The position numbers were made by a program, and so were the translations under genes. The notes under the pieces were generated by a model. That model was not told the origin of the DNA. It saw only the letters and a program-made list of their open reading frames with translations, and did not search any database. A stretch of 42,048 nt of DNA from Pseudomonas sp. ok272 (GTDB lineage: Bacteria; Pseudomonadota; Gammaproteobacteria; Pseudomonadales; Pseudomonadaceae), in contig NZ_FOCB01000007.1 in assembly GCF_900109995.1 (NCBI RefSeq), positions 211,422 through 253,469 of the forward strand, written 5' to 3'. Positions 15,402 through 25,695 of the stretch are shown here, one piece after another (the stretch's first letter is position 1; each line of letters begins with the position of its first letter).

Positions 15402-17021
15402 CTATTCCAATAAGAGGTGGCGGGCGAGCCCTTCGATGTAGGTTTCATCCTGGCCGTTGGGATGTGCGCTAAAGGCCAGGTGCAGGTATTCGTGGGTCAG
15501 GTCGAGGCGATCCTGGAGCGACAGCACGCCACGCACATACAGGCGCTGACGCTCGCGGTCGACGTAGGGCCGGCCAAACGCCAGGCGGCAAACGGCGAAG
15601 GTGCTGACGTCGTTGTAGCCGACTTCGTTTTCCAGGCGTGGACGCCAGCCGCGCCGCTGGTTGTTCAGCCACGCCTGGGCGGCGGGCAAGGCCTCGCAGG
15701 AGGCTTGCGGATTGTCCCAGCGGCTGAGGCTGGCGCGCGGATAGGCGTGCAGCAGGATGGCGTCGTAGCGCTGGCCGGCGTTGGCTTGTTCGACGGCCTG
15801 TTGCCAGGCGAGCTGGCCCGGGCCGGGTTGGTCGGCGTGATAGGTGACGCTGCTGCCGGCCAGCACCAGGTCGCTGGTCCAGGCGGCGATGGCGCGCGCC
15901 TCGGCGGTCGCCGGGCGTGGGGCCACGCGCTGGCGGTGGCTGCTGTCATCGATTCCCAGGCATTCGCCGCTGCGCGTCGCGTTTTGCAGCAGGTAGGTGC
16001 GGATCGCAATGGCCAGGGCCTTGGCGGCTTCCACGGGGGTGGGCTGGGCTTCGCGCTGGAGCACTCGGGCGACGTATTCTTCGCGGTCCAGGCGCGCCAC
16101 CAGTTTTCCATCGACGAGAAACAACTCCCCGTCGCTGTGGATCGCCAGTTGATTGCCATTGGCGAACTCAACGCGGTAGTCGCCCTGCAGCGGCCCGGCG
16201 CTGGCCACCCGATCAGCGGCCATCACCCGCTTGATCGGATAGCGCGAGAACAACCCCACCTCGACACACCGCCCCGGCTCGGCAGGCCAATCGGCCGGCA
16301 GCACCTGGGACAAGGCCTGGCCGTAGTTGCGCAACACGGTCTGGCTGGTGCCCGGGCCGGCGGCCCAGATCGGCGAACCGTCGGCGGTCCAACCGGCAAA
16401 CCCGCCCTCGCGTGACTGCGGGTCGCGTTCGGCCAGCCAGCTCCAGGTTTTCACCCGCAGCCGGCCGCCGAGTTCCCCCACGAGATTGCCGTCAGCGGCC
16501 TGCAACACCACCTCCAGCAACACCTTGCGCGCCTGATCCTGTGCCGGCATCCGCGCCAGCACCTGCAACAACTCCACCACCGGCACCCGCGTGGCGGGCT
16601 GCAGGGCGGGCAAGTCCAGCAGCCAGCCCGGGGCCTGGCGGGCCTGCCAATAGGTGCGCCACTGCGTGGCGTCGATGCCCAGTCGTTGCGGCTCGAAGTA
16701 CAGCCCGCAGGATTTGACCAACGCCTGGTCCCGCTCGATCTTGCCGCCGGCGCTGCAGCAGTAGACTTCTTCTTTCGATTGCCCGCGGCACTCATACGCC
16801 GGCTCCCGGGCGCCGGTGTCCACCAGCCAGGCGTAGACAAACAACTTCCACACACTGCCCAGCGGCGTCTGTTGCTCGGCCGACAAAGGCTCACGGGCGA
16901 TCAACTGGCTCCGGCTCAACGACAGCCACTCGCCCTTGAAGCCCAGGCGCAGCGGCTCGTCCTGCGCGGTTGCCAGCGCAGGGATCAAGCACAACACGCA
17001 CCAGAGCAGGCAGCGGCTCAT
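15402..17021 (-). CDS. magE: MagE, DUF2300 (YfaQ-like) periplasmic protein
   Basis: 539 residues from the ATG at 17021, which directly precedes a signal peptide (cleavage near residue 19, ATA/QDE); it starts one base after the magD stop. The family is DUF2300, as in E. coli YfaQ. Near the N-terminus, LGSVWKLFVYAW contains an SxxK motif (S56-K59) of the kind used by penicillin-binding proteins and beta-lactamases. Near the C-terminus, THEYLHLAFSAHP contains HEYLH, an HExxH-type motif, with Glu residues about 15 downstream. The middle (AKALAIAIRTYLLQNATRSG) recalls SpoIID/LytB-like regions. Several Cys residues suggest disulfides. Whether either catalytic-looking motif is active is unknown. Confidence 0.85.
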   Translation of the reverse strand: MSRCLLWCVLCLIPALATAQDEPLRLGFKGEWLSLSRSQLIAREPLSAEQQTPLGSVWKLFVYAWLVDTGAREPAYECRGQSKEEVYCCSAGGKIERDQALVKSCGLYFEPQRLGIDATQWRTYWQARQAPGWLLDLPALQPATRVPVVELLQVLARMPAQDQARKVLLEVVLQAADGNLVGELGGRLRVKTWSWLAERDPQSREGGFAGWTADGSPIWAAGPGTSQTVLRNYGQALSQVLPADWPAEPGRCVEVGLFSRYPIKRVMAADRVASAGPLQGDYRVEFANGNQLAIHSDGELFLVDGKLVARLDREEYVARVLQREAQPTPVEAAKALAIAIRTYLLQNATRSGECLGIDDSSHRQRVAPRPATAEARAIAAWTSDLVLAGSSVTYHADQPGPGQLAWQQAVEQANAGQRYDAILLHAYPRASLSRWDNPQASCEALPAAQAWLNNQRRGWRPRLENEVGYNDVSTFAVCRLAFGRPYVDRERQRLYVRGVLSLQDRLDLTHEYLHLAFSAHPNGQDETYIEGLARHLLLE

Positions 17022-17022
17022 G

Positions 17023-20000
17023 TCACTTGACCGTGACCTGGCCCAGGGCCGGGTGTTGTTCCAGGGCTTGATGCTCAGGCGCATAGACCTGGGTGAAGCG
17101 CACCGGCGGCAGGTTGAACTGGCCCTTCTGCGAGAAGCGCACCAAGTGCCGCAGGCGCAGCTCGCCACTCAAGGCATCGACGGGAACGGCATAGGCCAGT
17201 TGCCCCGGTTCGAAACGGGCTTTCTCCAGCGCGCTCGGCTCGGTGCCGTCCTTGCCGATCAGCTTGATGCCCCAAGTGGTGCGCTCGACATCGGCGCCCG
17301 GCGGCAACGGCACTTCAAGCATGCCGTAGCGCAGCGGTGTTGGCGCCTTGCTGGTGATGATCACTTCGTCCAGGTACAGGCTGTCGCTGGACACCGCTTT
17401 ATCGCCGACCGCTTCGAGCTTGAACTCGAACGCTTCATCGCCCGGCACCAGGCGCGACAAACGCCGGGTGACGGTCACGGCCATCGGCGCCACGAGCGGC
17501 TGCCGGCTCTGGTAGCTCACGGTCGCCCGCAATGGACGGCCCTCGACGCCACTGAGCGACAACAGCGTCGGTACTTGCGCACCCTGCCACTGCCAGTACA
17601 GATCGCCGGTCGTGCCCTGGGCGGGCTTCCAACCTTCCCCCGCGGTCACGCCGAAGGTGGGTAACGCCTGCTCGATGCTGCGTTGCAACCAGGTCAGTGC
17701 CAGGGCACGCTCCAGGGTCGATTGCTGCACCAGCAGGCGCTGCAACAGCACGGTGGCGCGGGCTTGATCGAAGGGTTGCAGCGACAGGTTCAGGGCCTCG
17801 GCAAAGGGCTGCGAACTGACCGCCAGGCGTTGTTGGGCATCCGCCAGTTGCCGATTGAACGCCTGCGGCACGGCCACCTTGGCCTGGTGCGCCAGCGCCG
17901 CGGTGAGTACGCGAGCCGCCGCCAGGCCAAGCGCCGAATCCGGGTCGCTCATGACCACGCTGCCCTGGTCATCCTCCATCACGCTCTGCGGGTTGCCTTC
18001 GCCCGCCGCCGCCAGGTCGTCCATCAAGCCGCTGAGCAGCGTGTTGATCGGCAACTGCATCTGCTTGGCGAACGACAGGATCAGCGCCCGCTGCAACAGC
18101 GGGGTGTCTTTGCCCTGCTTGCCGTAGACGTCCAGCACATGCTGCCAATGCTCCGACGACAACATCAGGTCCAGCGCGTTGGTGGCGTGCCAGTCGGCGT
18201 AATAGGCATAGGCGGTGAGGAACGCATCCGGCTCGCCGTCCTGGCCCCACCAGGTGAAGCTGGCCGCTGGGCCGGCCATCTGCACCAGGCGCAAGCGACT
18301 GTTCTGCATGATCAGGCGCACGCGATCACTCACCTGCGGGTCGGAGGCCAGCAACGGATAGGCGATGCTCAGCGGCAACAGGCGACTGGCGGTCTGCTCG
18401 ACGCCGCCGTACGGATAGCTCAGCAGGTCATCCAGTACCGAACGGAACAACGCTTGCGGGCTGTCATCCAGGCGCAGGCGAATCGTGCTGGCGTCGGCCG
18501 GCAAGTTCAGCGGGGTGTCAGCGCCGACCACGTCCAGCGCCTGGCTCTGGGTCACTTGCCAACCATCACCCGTTGCATTCAAGCGCACCGCCAAGGCATC
18601 GGCGACCGTGCCGTCCTGCACCAGCTCGGCCTTCCAGTCGCCAGCCACCTGGACGAACGTCGGCAGCGCGATGTAGTTGATGCCGCTGTTGAGCGTGACG
18701 GGCAGGCGTTGTTCGGTGCCGGCGAAATGCGTCACCAGCTCGGCCTTGACCGGCTTCTCGCCCTGGCTGAAGGCGAACACGCCCAAGGCCGGTTTGTCGC
18801 CCGCGCGGAAGGTGATCGGCCCGCTCCACTTCAGGTACAGCGGCTTTTCTGAACGCACGAACTGTTTCTTCTGCCCGACCTGGCCATCATCGGCGATGGC
18901 GCGGGCGGTGATCCGCCAGCGGGTCAGCGAGTCCGGCATTGTGAAGCTGAAGCGGGCCTTGCCGTTGGCATCCGTGACCAACTCGGGCTGCCAGGCGGCG
19001 GTGTCGACGTCTTCGCGACGCGGACGCTCCAGCACCTTGACCCCACGTTCGCTGCGGTTGGCCTTGCCCGGCGCGCCGGGGCTGCCGGGCAACGCCACGT
19101 CGTAGCTGATGAACGACAGGCTGGCGCTGGTGCGCACGTTGTTGCGGCGCGGGTGGTAGAAGAACTGGTCGATGCTCGGCGCGACTTCCGGTTGCAGCGC
19201 GTAGATCATTTCATCGACCACGCTGACGGTCAGGTGCGCCGGAATCGGCTTGCCGGCGAACAGGGTGTTCAGGTCCACCGTCACCGTGTCTCCAGGGCGA
19301 TACAGCTCTTTGTCGGTGGCAATCGCCACGTCGATTTGCGGCGTGATCACCTTGATCCCGGCGTTCTGGAAGCTGTATTGGCCGCCTTTGGTGTACAGCA
19401 CGGAGAAGGTCAGGTTCGGCGCGAAGTGGCCTTTGACCGGGATCCGCGCGCGGTATTGGGTGTCGCTGAGTTTTTCCAGGGTCAGCCAATCGCCGCCCTT
19501 GGCCAGCAGCGCCGTGGCCTCGACCTTGTCCCGCTCCAGCGACAGCAGGGCATCACTGACCGGCTCGGGGAAGGTGATCAGTGCCAGCGCTTCATCGCCG
19601 TTGTGGTACTCGGTCTTGTCGAGCAGGATCTCGACCGTGCCAGGCACCGCCTTGACGCCATCGCCGATCACCGAATAGCCGGTCGCACCGAGGGCGCGGC
19701 CATGCTCGTCCTTCAGGCTCAGGTTGTAGGTGCCGGGACGCTCGAAGGCCAACGTGAAGCCCTTGTCGGCCGGCGCCAGCGTACCTTCGCCGGTGCTCTG
19801 GTCTTCCAGGCGCACCCAGCTGTAGCGGCTGGGCGCGACGTGCTGGGTCGGTTCGCCGACAGCCTCGTTGACGTAGCCAAAACGCACGGGCGCACCGACC
19901 GCACCGAAGCGTTGCGGCGCACTCAGGCGGTAAGTGGCCGCGCCTCGGTCGATGAGGATTTCCTTGGTGGTCTTGACCCGGTACGCCGCGCCGTCGCTGG

Positions 20001-21594
20001 CAAACACCGTGAGCATGTAGCGGCTCGGCTTGTCGGCGGCGGGCAGGTCGAGGGTCGCGCTGCCCTTGGCGTCGGTGGTCAGTTCGGTGCTGGTCAACTC
20101 GACCGGGAACTGCCCCAGGTATTGCAGCTCGTTGTCGACCATCGACAGTTGCTGCGCCCGCAGGCTGATGCTCACCTTGGCGTTGGCCACCGGCTTGCCG
20201 TCCGGGTACAGCAGCACCAGGCTGCCCTTGACCGGCTCGCCCGTGCGGTAGTCCTGCTTGGCCAGGCTCAAGGACACTTCAAAGTGCGGCTTGATGTACT
20301 CGGCCACGCGGAACGCACTGCTGTAGAGCTGGTCCTTGTAGCTGAACTGCACCTCATAACCGCCGGCCACGGCATTGTCGGGCAGTTGGAAGCGGCCTTG
20401 GGTACCGGCCTTGGCGTCCAGCGTGAGGGCCAGGGTCTGCAACTCGGACCCCGTCGCGTCGAGCACGCTGACATTCACCTCGCCCGACTGCGGCAGCACT
20501 GAATCACGGGCGTTCTTGAACTCGCGCCCGACGATCTTCAGCGACACCCAATCGCCCGGCCGATACAGCGGCCGGTCGGTGAAGGCGTAGAGCTTGGTGT
20601 CGTAGATTTCGCTGTCGTAGTAGAAGTTTTCGGAGACGAACACCCCGCCTTCTTCGTCCTCACCGATCACGAACGAGCGCTCGGGGCTGACGTGCTTCAG
20701 GCGCAGCAGGCCATCGGCATCGGTGGCGCCGCTGTTCATCACGCCCAGGCCGTCGGTCCACAGCACGTTGACCTTGGGCACCGAGCTGCCTTCATGCTTG
20801 CGCGCCGCCCACACCAGCAGTTCATCACCGGCAATCTTGCTCACGGCCACGGTGTTGGAGACAAACACCATGGTGGTCGCGCGGTATTTGCCGACCAGCG
20901 CCTCGACCAGGTACAGCCCCGGTTTCAATTTGCCCAGCGGGATGTAGACGTTGCCCGGCGAAACGTTGATGAAGTCGCTGGAGGAGCCAGCCAGGTCGAC
21001 CCCGGCCGGTGGCTGGATCGGCTTGGCTTCCCACAGCGGATAACGGAACTGACTGACCACGGGCAGGCCCGGGATCAAGGCGAATTGCGCCGGTGCTTCA
21101 TAGGGTGTGGGCGCCGACAGGGCGTTGCCCATCTTCAGCTCGGGCACCGCTTCGGTGACCTGCTGGCGCGACTCGTCGGAGAACGCGCGCTGCATCACCC
21201 GGCGCGACTTGCGGTACCAACTGTCCCACAGGTACGACAGGGTGTTGGACACCCCTTCACCCTTGAACTGACCGTCGCTGACCACCCGGTGCAGGTTCTT
21301 CTGGCGCTTGAGGAAGTCCAGCGGCTTGTCGATCCGGTACACCCGGATGTCCGCGCCGCCATAGGGCTCCATGCGATAGCGGCGATAGTCGCGACCCGGC
21401 GCTTCGAGGCGCACCAGCGCCTGTTCGTCGCTGGCGAAGCTGCTGTCGGCCAGCAGGAAAAAGCTCTCGCCGGACACGGGCGTGTAACCGCTGGGGTTGA
21501 CGGAATCGTCGGCGCTCATGGCCACCTGGGGCACGAGCAACGCCAACAACAGAGGAAGTCTTGAGCACAGACGCAACATGCGGGCACCGATCAT
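17023..21594 (-). CDS. magD: MagD, bacterial alpha-2-macroglobulin (YfaS-like)
   Basis: 1523-residue periplasmic alpha-2-macroglobulin homologue, thought to trap or inhibit proteases, or guard the envelope with partner proteins. It has a Sec signal peptide (cleavage near VAMSA/DDS), tandem MG domains, an A2M-type core with CYRPGDT-like strands ([22 protein letters not shown]) and a helical toroid domain. At the expected thioester site the sequence is YGGVEQTAS (about 1058-1066), so the Cys of CxEQ is replaced by Gly; this matches the YfaS/MagD class that lacks the thioester. The ATG at 21594 overlaps the magC stop (ATGA), indicating coupled translation. Confidence 0.93.
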   Translation of the reverse strand: MIGARMLRLCSRLPLLLALLVPQVAMSADDSVNPSGYTPVSGESFFLLADSSFASDEQALVRLEAPGRDYRRYRMEPYGGADIRVYRIDKPLDFLKRQKNLHRVVSDGQFKGEGVSNTLSYLWDSWYRKSRRVMQRAFSDESRQQVTEAVPELKMGNALSAPTPYEAPAQFALIPGLPVVSQFRYPLWEAKPIQPPAGVDLAGSSSDFINVSPGNVYIPLGKLKPGLYLVEALVGKYRATTMVFVSNTVAVSKIAGDELLVWAARKHEGSSVPKVNVLWTDGLGVMNSGATDADGLLRLKHVSPERSFVIGEDEEGGVFVSENFYYDSEIYDTKLYAFTDRPLYRPGDWVSLKIVGREFKNARDSVLPQSGEVNVSVLDATGSELQTLALTLDAKAGTQGRFQLPDNAVAGGYEVQFSYKDQLYSSAFRVAEYIKPHFEVSLSLAKQDYRTGEPVKGSLVLLYPDGKPVANAKVSISLRAQQLSMVDNELQYLGQFPVELTSTELTTDAKGSATLDLPAADKPSRYMLTVFASDGAAYRVKTTKEILIDRGAATYRLSAPQRFGAVGAPVRFGYVNEAVGEPTQHVAPSRYSWVRLEDQSTGEGTLAPADKGFTLAFERPGTYNLSLKDEHGRALGATGYSVIGDGVKAVPGTVEILLDKTEYHNGDEALALITFPEPVSDALLSLERDKVEATALLAKGGDWLTLEKLSDTQYRARIPVKGHFAPNLTFSVLYTKGGQYSFQNAGIKVITPQIDVAIATDKELYRPGDTVTVDLNTLFAGKPIPAHLTVSVVDEMIYALQPEVAPSIDQFFYHPRRNNVRTSASLSFISYDVALPGSPGAPGKANRSERGVKVLERPRREDVDTAAWQPELVTDANGKARFSFTMPDSLTRWRITARAIADDGQVGQKKQFVRSEKPLYLKWSGPITFRAGDKPALGVFAFSQGEKPVKAELVTHFAGTEQRLPVTLNSGINYIALPTFVQVAGDWKAELVQDGTVADALAVRLNATGDGWQVTQSQALDVVGADTPLNLPADASTIRLRLDDSPQALFRSVLDDLLSYPYGGVEQTASRLLPLSIAYPLLASDPQVSDRVRLIMQNSRLRLVQMAGPAASFTWWGQDGEPDAFLTAYAYYADWHATNALDLMLSSEHWQHVLDVYGKQGKDTPLLQRALILSFAKQMQLPINTLLSGLMDDLAAAGEGNPQSVMEDDQGSVVMSDPDSALGLAAARVLTAALAHQAKVAVPQAFNRQLADAQQRLAVSSQPFAEALNLSLQPFDQARATVLLQRLLVQQSTLERALALTWLQRSIEQALPTFGVTAGEGWKPAQGTTGDLYWQWQGAQVPTLLSLSGVEGRPLRATVSYQSRQPLVAPMAVTVTRRLSRLVPGDEAFEFKLEAVGDKAVSSDSLYLDEVIITSKAPTPLRYGMLEVPLPPGADVERTTWGIKLIGKDGTEPSALEKARFEPGQLAYAVPVDALSGELRLRHLVRFSQKGQFNLPPVRFTQVYAPEHQALEQHPALGQVTVK

Positions 21595-22235
21595 TGGGAG
21601 AGAAAGTTCAGTCGATAGACGCCGATGAAGTTGGGGTTGGCTGCGTCGGGTATCCATCGGGTGTCCTTCCAGTTCATGAGTTGCTGCAGGCTTGCCGAAC
21701 GCATGCCGTTATCAGTGGGGGTGGTGGTGCCGGTGTGATAGGCGACGTAGCGGCCCATCCAGATCATCAAGTGCTGCTCGTCACCCTGGTCGAAGAACAT
21801 CAGGTCGCCCGGGCGCGCTTGCGTCACGTCACGGCCAATCAGGTGACTGTTGAACTGGATCAGCTTGATCGCGTTGACGTACGGCCCGACCTTGCCGCCG
21901 CCCTGCTGCCATTGCTGGGCCAGGCCGCGCTGGGCCTCACTCAACGGGGACTCCGGCGGCAGGTAGCGGTTGGACAGGCCATTGCTGCGCAGCCATTTGT
22001 CGTCATGGACCTTCAGTGCTTCGTTGGCGGCAAACCGCACCAGCCCGGCGCAGTCCTGCTGATACCAGCGTGGGCTCGGGCCCTGGCTCAGTTGTTCCTG
22101 GGCGATGCGCACGAACCAGGCGCGAAACACCTGGGACTGCTGCACATCCAGTGCCGGGGGTTCGGCCGCCAGGACGCGACTGCTCAGCCCCAGCAGCAAC
22201 GCCAGCAGGCCAACACGGGCGATGAGTGCGCTCAC
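21591..22235 (-). CDS. magC: MagC, DUF1175 (YfaT-like) protein
   Basis: About 214 residues with a Sec signal peptide (cleavage near VLA/AEP), periplasmic. The DUF1175 sequence contains [34 protein letters not shown] and AYHTG, which mirror the Cys, Gly-Asp and His blocks of NlpC/P60 hydrolases; a peptidase or amidase fold is therefore likely, though activity is unproven. I chose the GTG at 22235, which overlaps the magB stop (GTGA) and follows GGAAAG; an in-frame ATG at 22247 is an alternative with a poorer ribosome site. Between magB and magD as in P. aeruginosa (PA4490). Confidence 0.85.
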   Translation of the reverse strand: MSALIARVGLLALLLGLSSRVLAAEPPALDVQQSQVFRAWFVRIAQEQLSQGPSPRWYQQDCAGLVRFAANEALKVHDDKWLRSNGLSNRYLPPESPLSEAQRGLAQQWQQGGGKVGPYVNAIKLIQFNSHLIGRDVTQARPGDLMFFDQGDEQHLMIWMGRYVAYHTGTTTPTDNGMRSASLQQLMNWKDTRWIPDAANPNFIGVYRLNFLSQ

Positions 22236-23944
22236 AGGGCTTTCCATTGCAGTGGCAGCCACTGCCAATGGCCATCCGGCCGGGTGCCTTCAGGCAGGGT
22301 CAGCGCGTACTTGCCATAGCCGCCGAGGGTGCGCAGCTTGGGGATCAGGTAGGTTTGCGCGGCGTTGTAGAACACCGGTTCCATGTCCTGGGGCAGGCTG
22401 TCGAGGGTCTCTTTCTGCATCAGTTGCGCCATCGCGTCCGGGCCGAAGTAGACCGGCATCAACAGGTCCTTGGGCAACACGTCGGCCATCGGCGGGAAGC
22501 GTTTGTCGAGGGTGCCGAGGGCCTTGTCCACCAGCGTGTCGTCGAGGGAGAACAGCAGCGTCGAGCCGTGGCGCGCCAGGCTCACGCGCATGAACGCCTT
22601 GCCGGTGATCGCCTCGGGCACCTCGGCGTCCTTGGCCGCATAGGGGCCGAAGGTGGTACTGACCTGGCGCTGCCATTGGTGCATATTGCCGTCTTGCTTC
22701 TCGACCACCGGGAACACGTGTTCCTCGACGTTGCTCTCATAGGAACCGACCATCGAATCGAACAGCCGGCCCAGGTCGCCATCGAGCGCGTCGCTGCCCT
22801 TTTCGTCCAGGCTGGCCACCAGCAACGGCGTATACAGCCGCGAATCGGCATACCAGCACAGGCCTGCCACGCCGGCCATGTGCTCGGTCAAGGCTTGCGC
22901 CACCGAAGGTTCCGCGCCGAGCTTGACCAGCAGCGGTTGCTGTTGCTCAGCCGCCAGCGGCAAGGCCACGCAGGCACTCGCCCCCATCGGCATGGCTTGC
23001 CAGACCGGCTTGAAATCGAGTTCGGCCTGGTTGTCCTGCTCATCCAGCGCCAGGAAGCTGTGCCAACCGGTGTTATCCATATCAAAACGCAGGCCGGCAA
23101 AGCTGGGGATAAAGCGCTGATACCCCATGGCCAGGACGCTGGCATTGACCGAGATCCGCTGCTTGACCTCGGGCGCCTTGGGTTGCAGGCCGAAGGCTTC
23201 GGGGAACAGTTTTTCACCCTGCAGCAACGCGGAGATGGCGTCAGTCGAGACACTGCCCGGCTCTTCGCCGCCGCCGCTGGAGGGGAAGTAGAGTTTTTGC
23301 GGGTTGGACAACACCACCAGCTTGTCACCATAAGAGGCGAACACCAGCGAACGACCGGCGTTAAAGCTGAGTTGATACAGCGCAACGTCGTCGTTACCGA
23401 GCTTGAGCTCAGCGATTTTGCTCAACTGGGTGTCGTCGAGCGCGACTTTCGCCAGGGGTTCGAGCACCTTGGCCAGGCCGCTACGGTCCATCACCAGCAG
23501 GAAATCTTTCAAGCGGCCATCGGTGCCACGCCACAGCGCCACGTCGGCCGGCTGATCCAGCAGTTGCTCGATCAGGCTGTCCTGCCATTGCAGGTCATGC
23601 TCATAAATGATCCGGCGCAGGCTGCCGATCAAGCCGAGGCGATCACTGTGGGCCTGGTAATAAAAGACGAAGTCCTCGGTCAGGGTCTCCTTGAGGAACG
23701 GCACGGCCAGCAGGTCCTTGGGCAATTGGCTCAAGGACTGGGTTTCGAGCAAGCCGTCCGGACGGCTCATCCCCAACTTATCACTGGCCAGTACCGGCGG
23801 TGCCGTCTTGGCCTTGAGCGCGAACCACCCCAACCCGCCCGCCACACCGGCCACCAGGCACAACCCGAGCAGCAACATCGGCCCGCGCCGCGAAGGTTTG
23901 GCAGCAGGCGTGTCGGCGGCCGGGGTAACAGTCTTATCGCTCAT
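22232..23944 (-). CDS. magB: MagB, DUF2138 (YfaA-like) inner-membrane-anchored protein
   Basis: 570 residues. A short cytoplasmic N-terminus (about 22 residues, Pro/Ala/Lys-rich) precedes one transmembrane helix ([20 protein letters not shown]) and a large periplasmic domain. This matches DUF2138, the YfaA/MagB family that accompanies the alpha-2-macroglobulin gene. It probably anchors the complex at the inner membrane. Start: ATG at 23944 was taken; a GTG two codons earlier is also possible, and neither has a strong ribosome site. The stop overlaps magC. Confidence 0.86.
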   Translation of the reverse strand: MSDKTVTPAADTPAAKPSRRGPMLLLGLCLVAGVAGGLGWFALKAKTAPPVLASDKLGMSRPDGLLETQSLSQLPKDLLAVPFLKETLTEDFVFYYQAHSDRLGLIGSLRRIIYEHDLQWQDSLIEQLLDQPADVALWRGTDGRLKDFLLVMDRSGLAKVLEPLAKVALDDTQLSKIAELKLGNDDVALYQLSFNAGRSLVFASYGDKLVVLSNPQKLYFPSSGGGEEPGSVSTDAISALLQGEKLFPEAFGLQPKAPEVKQRISVNASVLAMGYQRFIPSFAGLRFDMDNTGWHSFLALDEQDNQAELDFKPVWQAMPMGASACVALPLAAEQQQPLLVKLGAEPSVAQALTEHMAGVAGLCWYADSRLYTPLLVASLDEKGSDALDGDLGRLFDSMVGSYESNVEEHVFPVVEKQDGNMHQWQRQVSTTFGPYAAKDAEVPEAITGKAFMRVSLARHGSTLLFSLDDTLVDKALGTLDKRFPPMADVLPKDLLMPVYFGPDAMAQLMQKETLDSLPQDMEPVFYNAAQTYLIPKLRTLGGYGKYALTLPEGTRPDGHWQWLPLQWKAL

Positions 23945-23980
23945 GTTCACAAAACTCGGTTCATCCCGCGTACGGGATGC

Positions 23981-24769
23981 TTAGTAGTTGAAAGTCTTGA
24001 CCAGCAACAGATCGCCAATGGCCCGCAAGGGGACAATGAACGTCTCACGTTTTTCGTCGACGGTGTTTTCGTTGAGCACCAGGGTGATCTGCGAGGTAAT
24101 CACTTCGTGCTGGCGATTGCCCTCGTCGAAGTTATAGCCGCCGCTGCCGAAGTTGCCCCAATAGTTGACATAAACCAGGTACGTACCGCGCATTGGCGCG
24201 GTCATGGTGAACATTTCCGGGCCGGGGCCATCGACCCCATCCGGGTCCAGGCCACCGCCATTGGTCAGCGCAGGGTGGGCGAAAAAGGCATGCTGGCCAT
24301 CCGGGGTGACAAGGTGCAGGTCAAGTTCGGCCTGCGGAGCGTCCCACCCCAGCACCACGCGAATCCGCGCCGGTACGCGCTGGCGGTTGGCCTCATAAAA
24401 CTGCACACGTTTGAGCCCCAAGCCGTCGGCACTGCGCACCTCGACACTGTTGGAACCGGCGCCGAACGCATACGGACGGCGGAAACGCCCTTGCTCATCG
24501 GTATACAACGGCAGCGGATTGCCATTGACCGCCAGGACATGGCCACCCCGCTGGGTACCGGCGGCCTTGATCTGGCCTTCAATCATCGTGCGATTGCGCT
24601 GAATGCCGCGGTCGATGGGCGGCGTGGGATAGGCCACCTGCGGGTAGCCACTGCGGTCGAGCAAGCCGTTGTAGCGCCAACCACCGACCGGCTCGCTCAA
24701 CTCGGCCGTGGGCTGCGCAGTGGCAGACGCCACCCAGAACAGCGCCAGCAGTGAGAGCAATCGGGGCAT
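23981..24769 (-). CDS. magA: MagA, periplasmic DUF2135 (YfaP-like) protein
   Basis: 262 residues, first gene of the mag operon. The ATG at 24769 follows GGAGACGAACG, an excellent ribosome site, and begins a signal peptide (MPRLLSLLALFWVASATA, cleavage before QPT). The body carries the DUF2135 pattern (RVVLGWDAPQAELDLHLVTP, MFTMTAPMRGTYLVYVNYWG). It is a clear paralogue of magF, with shared blocks GGWR, LPL, SNSVEVRS and LDLHLVTPDG. Gap to magB 36 bp. Confidence 0.87.
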   Translation of the reverse strand: MPRLLSLLALFWVASATAQPTAELSEPVGGWRYNGLLDRSGYPQVAYPTPPIDRGIQRNRTMIEGQIKAAGTQRGGHVLAVNGNPLPLYTDEQGRFRRPYAFGAGSNSVEVRSADGLGLKRVQFYEANRQRVPARIRVVLGWDAPQAELDLHLVTPDGQHAFFAHPALTNGGGLDPDGVDGPGPEMFTMTAPMRGTYLVYVNYWGNFGSGGYNFDEGNRQHEVITSQITLVLNENTVDEKRETFIVPLRAIGDLLLVKTFNY

Positions 24770-24791
24770 CGTTCGTCTCCGGTCATCCATG
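24770..24791 (-). promoter_or_regulatory. RsmA/RsmE-like GGA sites in the mag leader
   Basis: Reading toward magA, CATGGATG (24791-24784) matches the CANGGANG consensus of Csr/Rsm proteins, and a second GGA in the Shine-Dalgarno GGAG (24780-24777) lies eight bases on. This fits translational repression by RsmA/E. The P. aeruginosa mag operon is known to be under Gac/Rsm control; the sites here are seen, the binding is inferred. Confidence 0.5.
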
Positions 24792-25035
24792 ATGGAACTC
24801 GCTACCCCTCCCGTATTGGGCAACGATCCGGGTGAAGGCTAAGGGGTCTGAGGCAATAGAACAATCAGACGCGTGTGAATCTTTGATGCAGAGCACCTTG
24901 ATGGGGGGCTTTTGGGGGAGGAATGACGGACCGTACCGAGCGAATCAGCCCACTCAGAGCCCCCGCTAGGGATACTTATCTCCAGCCCCGACATGCCGCA
25001 ATCAACACAACGAAACGTCCGACAGACTTTCAAGG
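24792..25035. other. Non-coding gap between magA and the DUF3077 leader
   Basis: Divergent upstream region of magA and the DUF3077 unit. I see no gene: the short minus-strand frame at 24839-25033 lacks a ribosome site and family signature. The magA promoter should lie here but no convincing -35/-10 pair stands out. Confidence 0.4.
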
Positions 25036-25064
25036 TTGTCCCTAGGACGTGACATCGCTAGTCT
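25036..25064 (+). promoter_or_regulatory. Possible sigma-70 promoter of the DUF3077 leader
   Basis: TTGTCC (25036-25041), a 17-bp spacer and TAGTCT (25059-25064) form a weak sigma-70-like promoter. Transcription would begin near 25071, just ahead of the first leader hairpin at 25073. Confidence 0.35.
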
Positions 25065-25070
25065 TCGGCA

Positions 25071-25303
25071 ATCGCTGCCAAATCAGCGACGGGGCTTGGA
25101 AACCCGATGAGTAAACGGCGCAAAGGCGCCGCCCATAACGTATGCTGGCGCTTTTTTACGCCCACGTTTTATGGCGGCTGTGCGCGGGAGACCTTCGGGG
25201 TCTGCCGGGCTCGTTTACCCCGGTTTTCCAACCTGCGTACAGCTGCCACCCATTCGCGTGGAAACGAATGAGGCAGCTCCAACCAGTAAACGAGAACCTC
25301 ATC
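25071..25303 (+). ncRNA. Structured 5' leader RNA of the DUF3077 gene
   Basis: A chain of hairpins runs to the start codon: CGCTG/CAGCG (25073-25088); CGGG/CCCG with loop GCTTGGAAA (25090-25106); perfect CGGCGC-AAAG-GCGCCG (25116-25131); AGACC/GGTCT around TTCGG (25189-25203); and a long two-part stem AGCTGCC + CATTCG / CGAATG + GGCAGCT with loop CGTGGAAA (25241-25278). Two loops expose GGA. I recall very similar leaders before DUF3077 genes in many copies per Pseudomonas genome. Not assigned to a named RNA family; the boundaries are estimates. Confidence 0.6.
25126..25157 (+). terminator. Possible intrinsic terminator or attenuator inside the leader
   Basis: GCGCC (25126-25130) can pair with GGCGC (25147-25151), which is followed directly by six T (25152-25157). 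The same left arm also pairs perfectly upstream with 25116-25121. The alternatives are mutually exclusive, as in an attenuator. The stem is short with a 16-base loop, so strength is uncertain. Confidence 0.4.
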
Positions 25304-25582
25304 ATGAGCAAACCTTCACCGTCCCAACATCTAACAACCGTCGGCCTCACCCCTTTCTCCATCCTCCACGACCAAGCCTTGTTTCGCGTCAACGCCGGCG
25401 TCCCATTGCACGCCGCCCTCTCCCATGCCTCTGATCTGCTCCACCTGGCGAAAATGCTGGCCGAAGACGCCGCCATGGAGCACAAAACCGATCGCTACGC
25501 CTGGGCCTCCCACTACTTGCAGGACATGTGCAAGGCGGTGATCGATGACGCGGCAAAGGTGCTAGCAAACCGAAACCATTGA
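25304..25582 (+). CDS. DUF3077 family protein
   Basis: 92 residues from the ATG at 25304, which follows the leader hairpins; the longer frame from 25142 would translate that structured RNA and is unlikely. The pattern (GLTPFSILHDQALFRVNAGV, then a helical stretch and YAWASHYLQDM, IDDAAKVLA) is that of DUF3077, a small Pseudomonas family present in many copies per genome. No known function; no signal peptide or membrane segment. Ribosome site is weak (CGAGAACC), so translation may depend on the leader structure. Confidence 0.82.
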   Translation: MSKPSPSQHLTTVGLTPFSILHDQALFRVNAGVPLHAALSHASDLLHLAKMLAEDAAMEHKTDRYAWASHYLQDMCKAVIDDAAKVLANRNH

Positions 25583-25695
25583 ACAATCAAACCACCACTC
25601 AACAGGTCGAGCGTTAGCTCGCCTGCAGCTCTTGATCTTGCTTTTGATCTTGATCTGGCTCTTGATCCACCCGCCCCTTCGGCAGGCTGAGCGAA
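25583..25695 (+). repeat. Degenerate TTGATC tandem repeat
   Basis: After the DUF3077 stop, 25629-25670 carries irregular repeats of CTTGATCT with TTTTGATC variants. Similar tracts are common in Pseudomonas intergenic DNA. No gene seen. Confidence 0.55.

Noticed and set aside
24839..25033. 64-residue minus-strand frame upstream of magA
   Set aside because: No ribosome site, no family pattern, lies in the promoter region of two divergent units.
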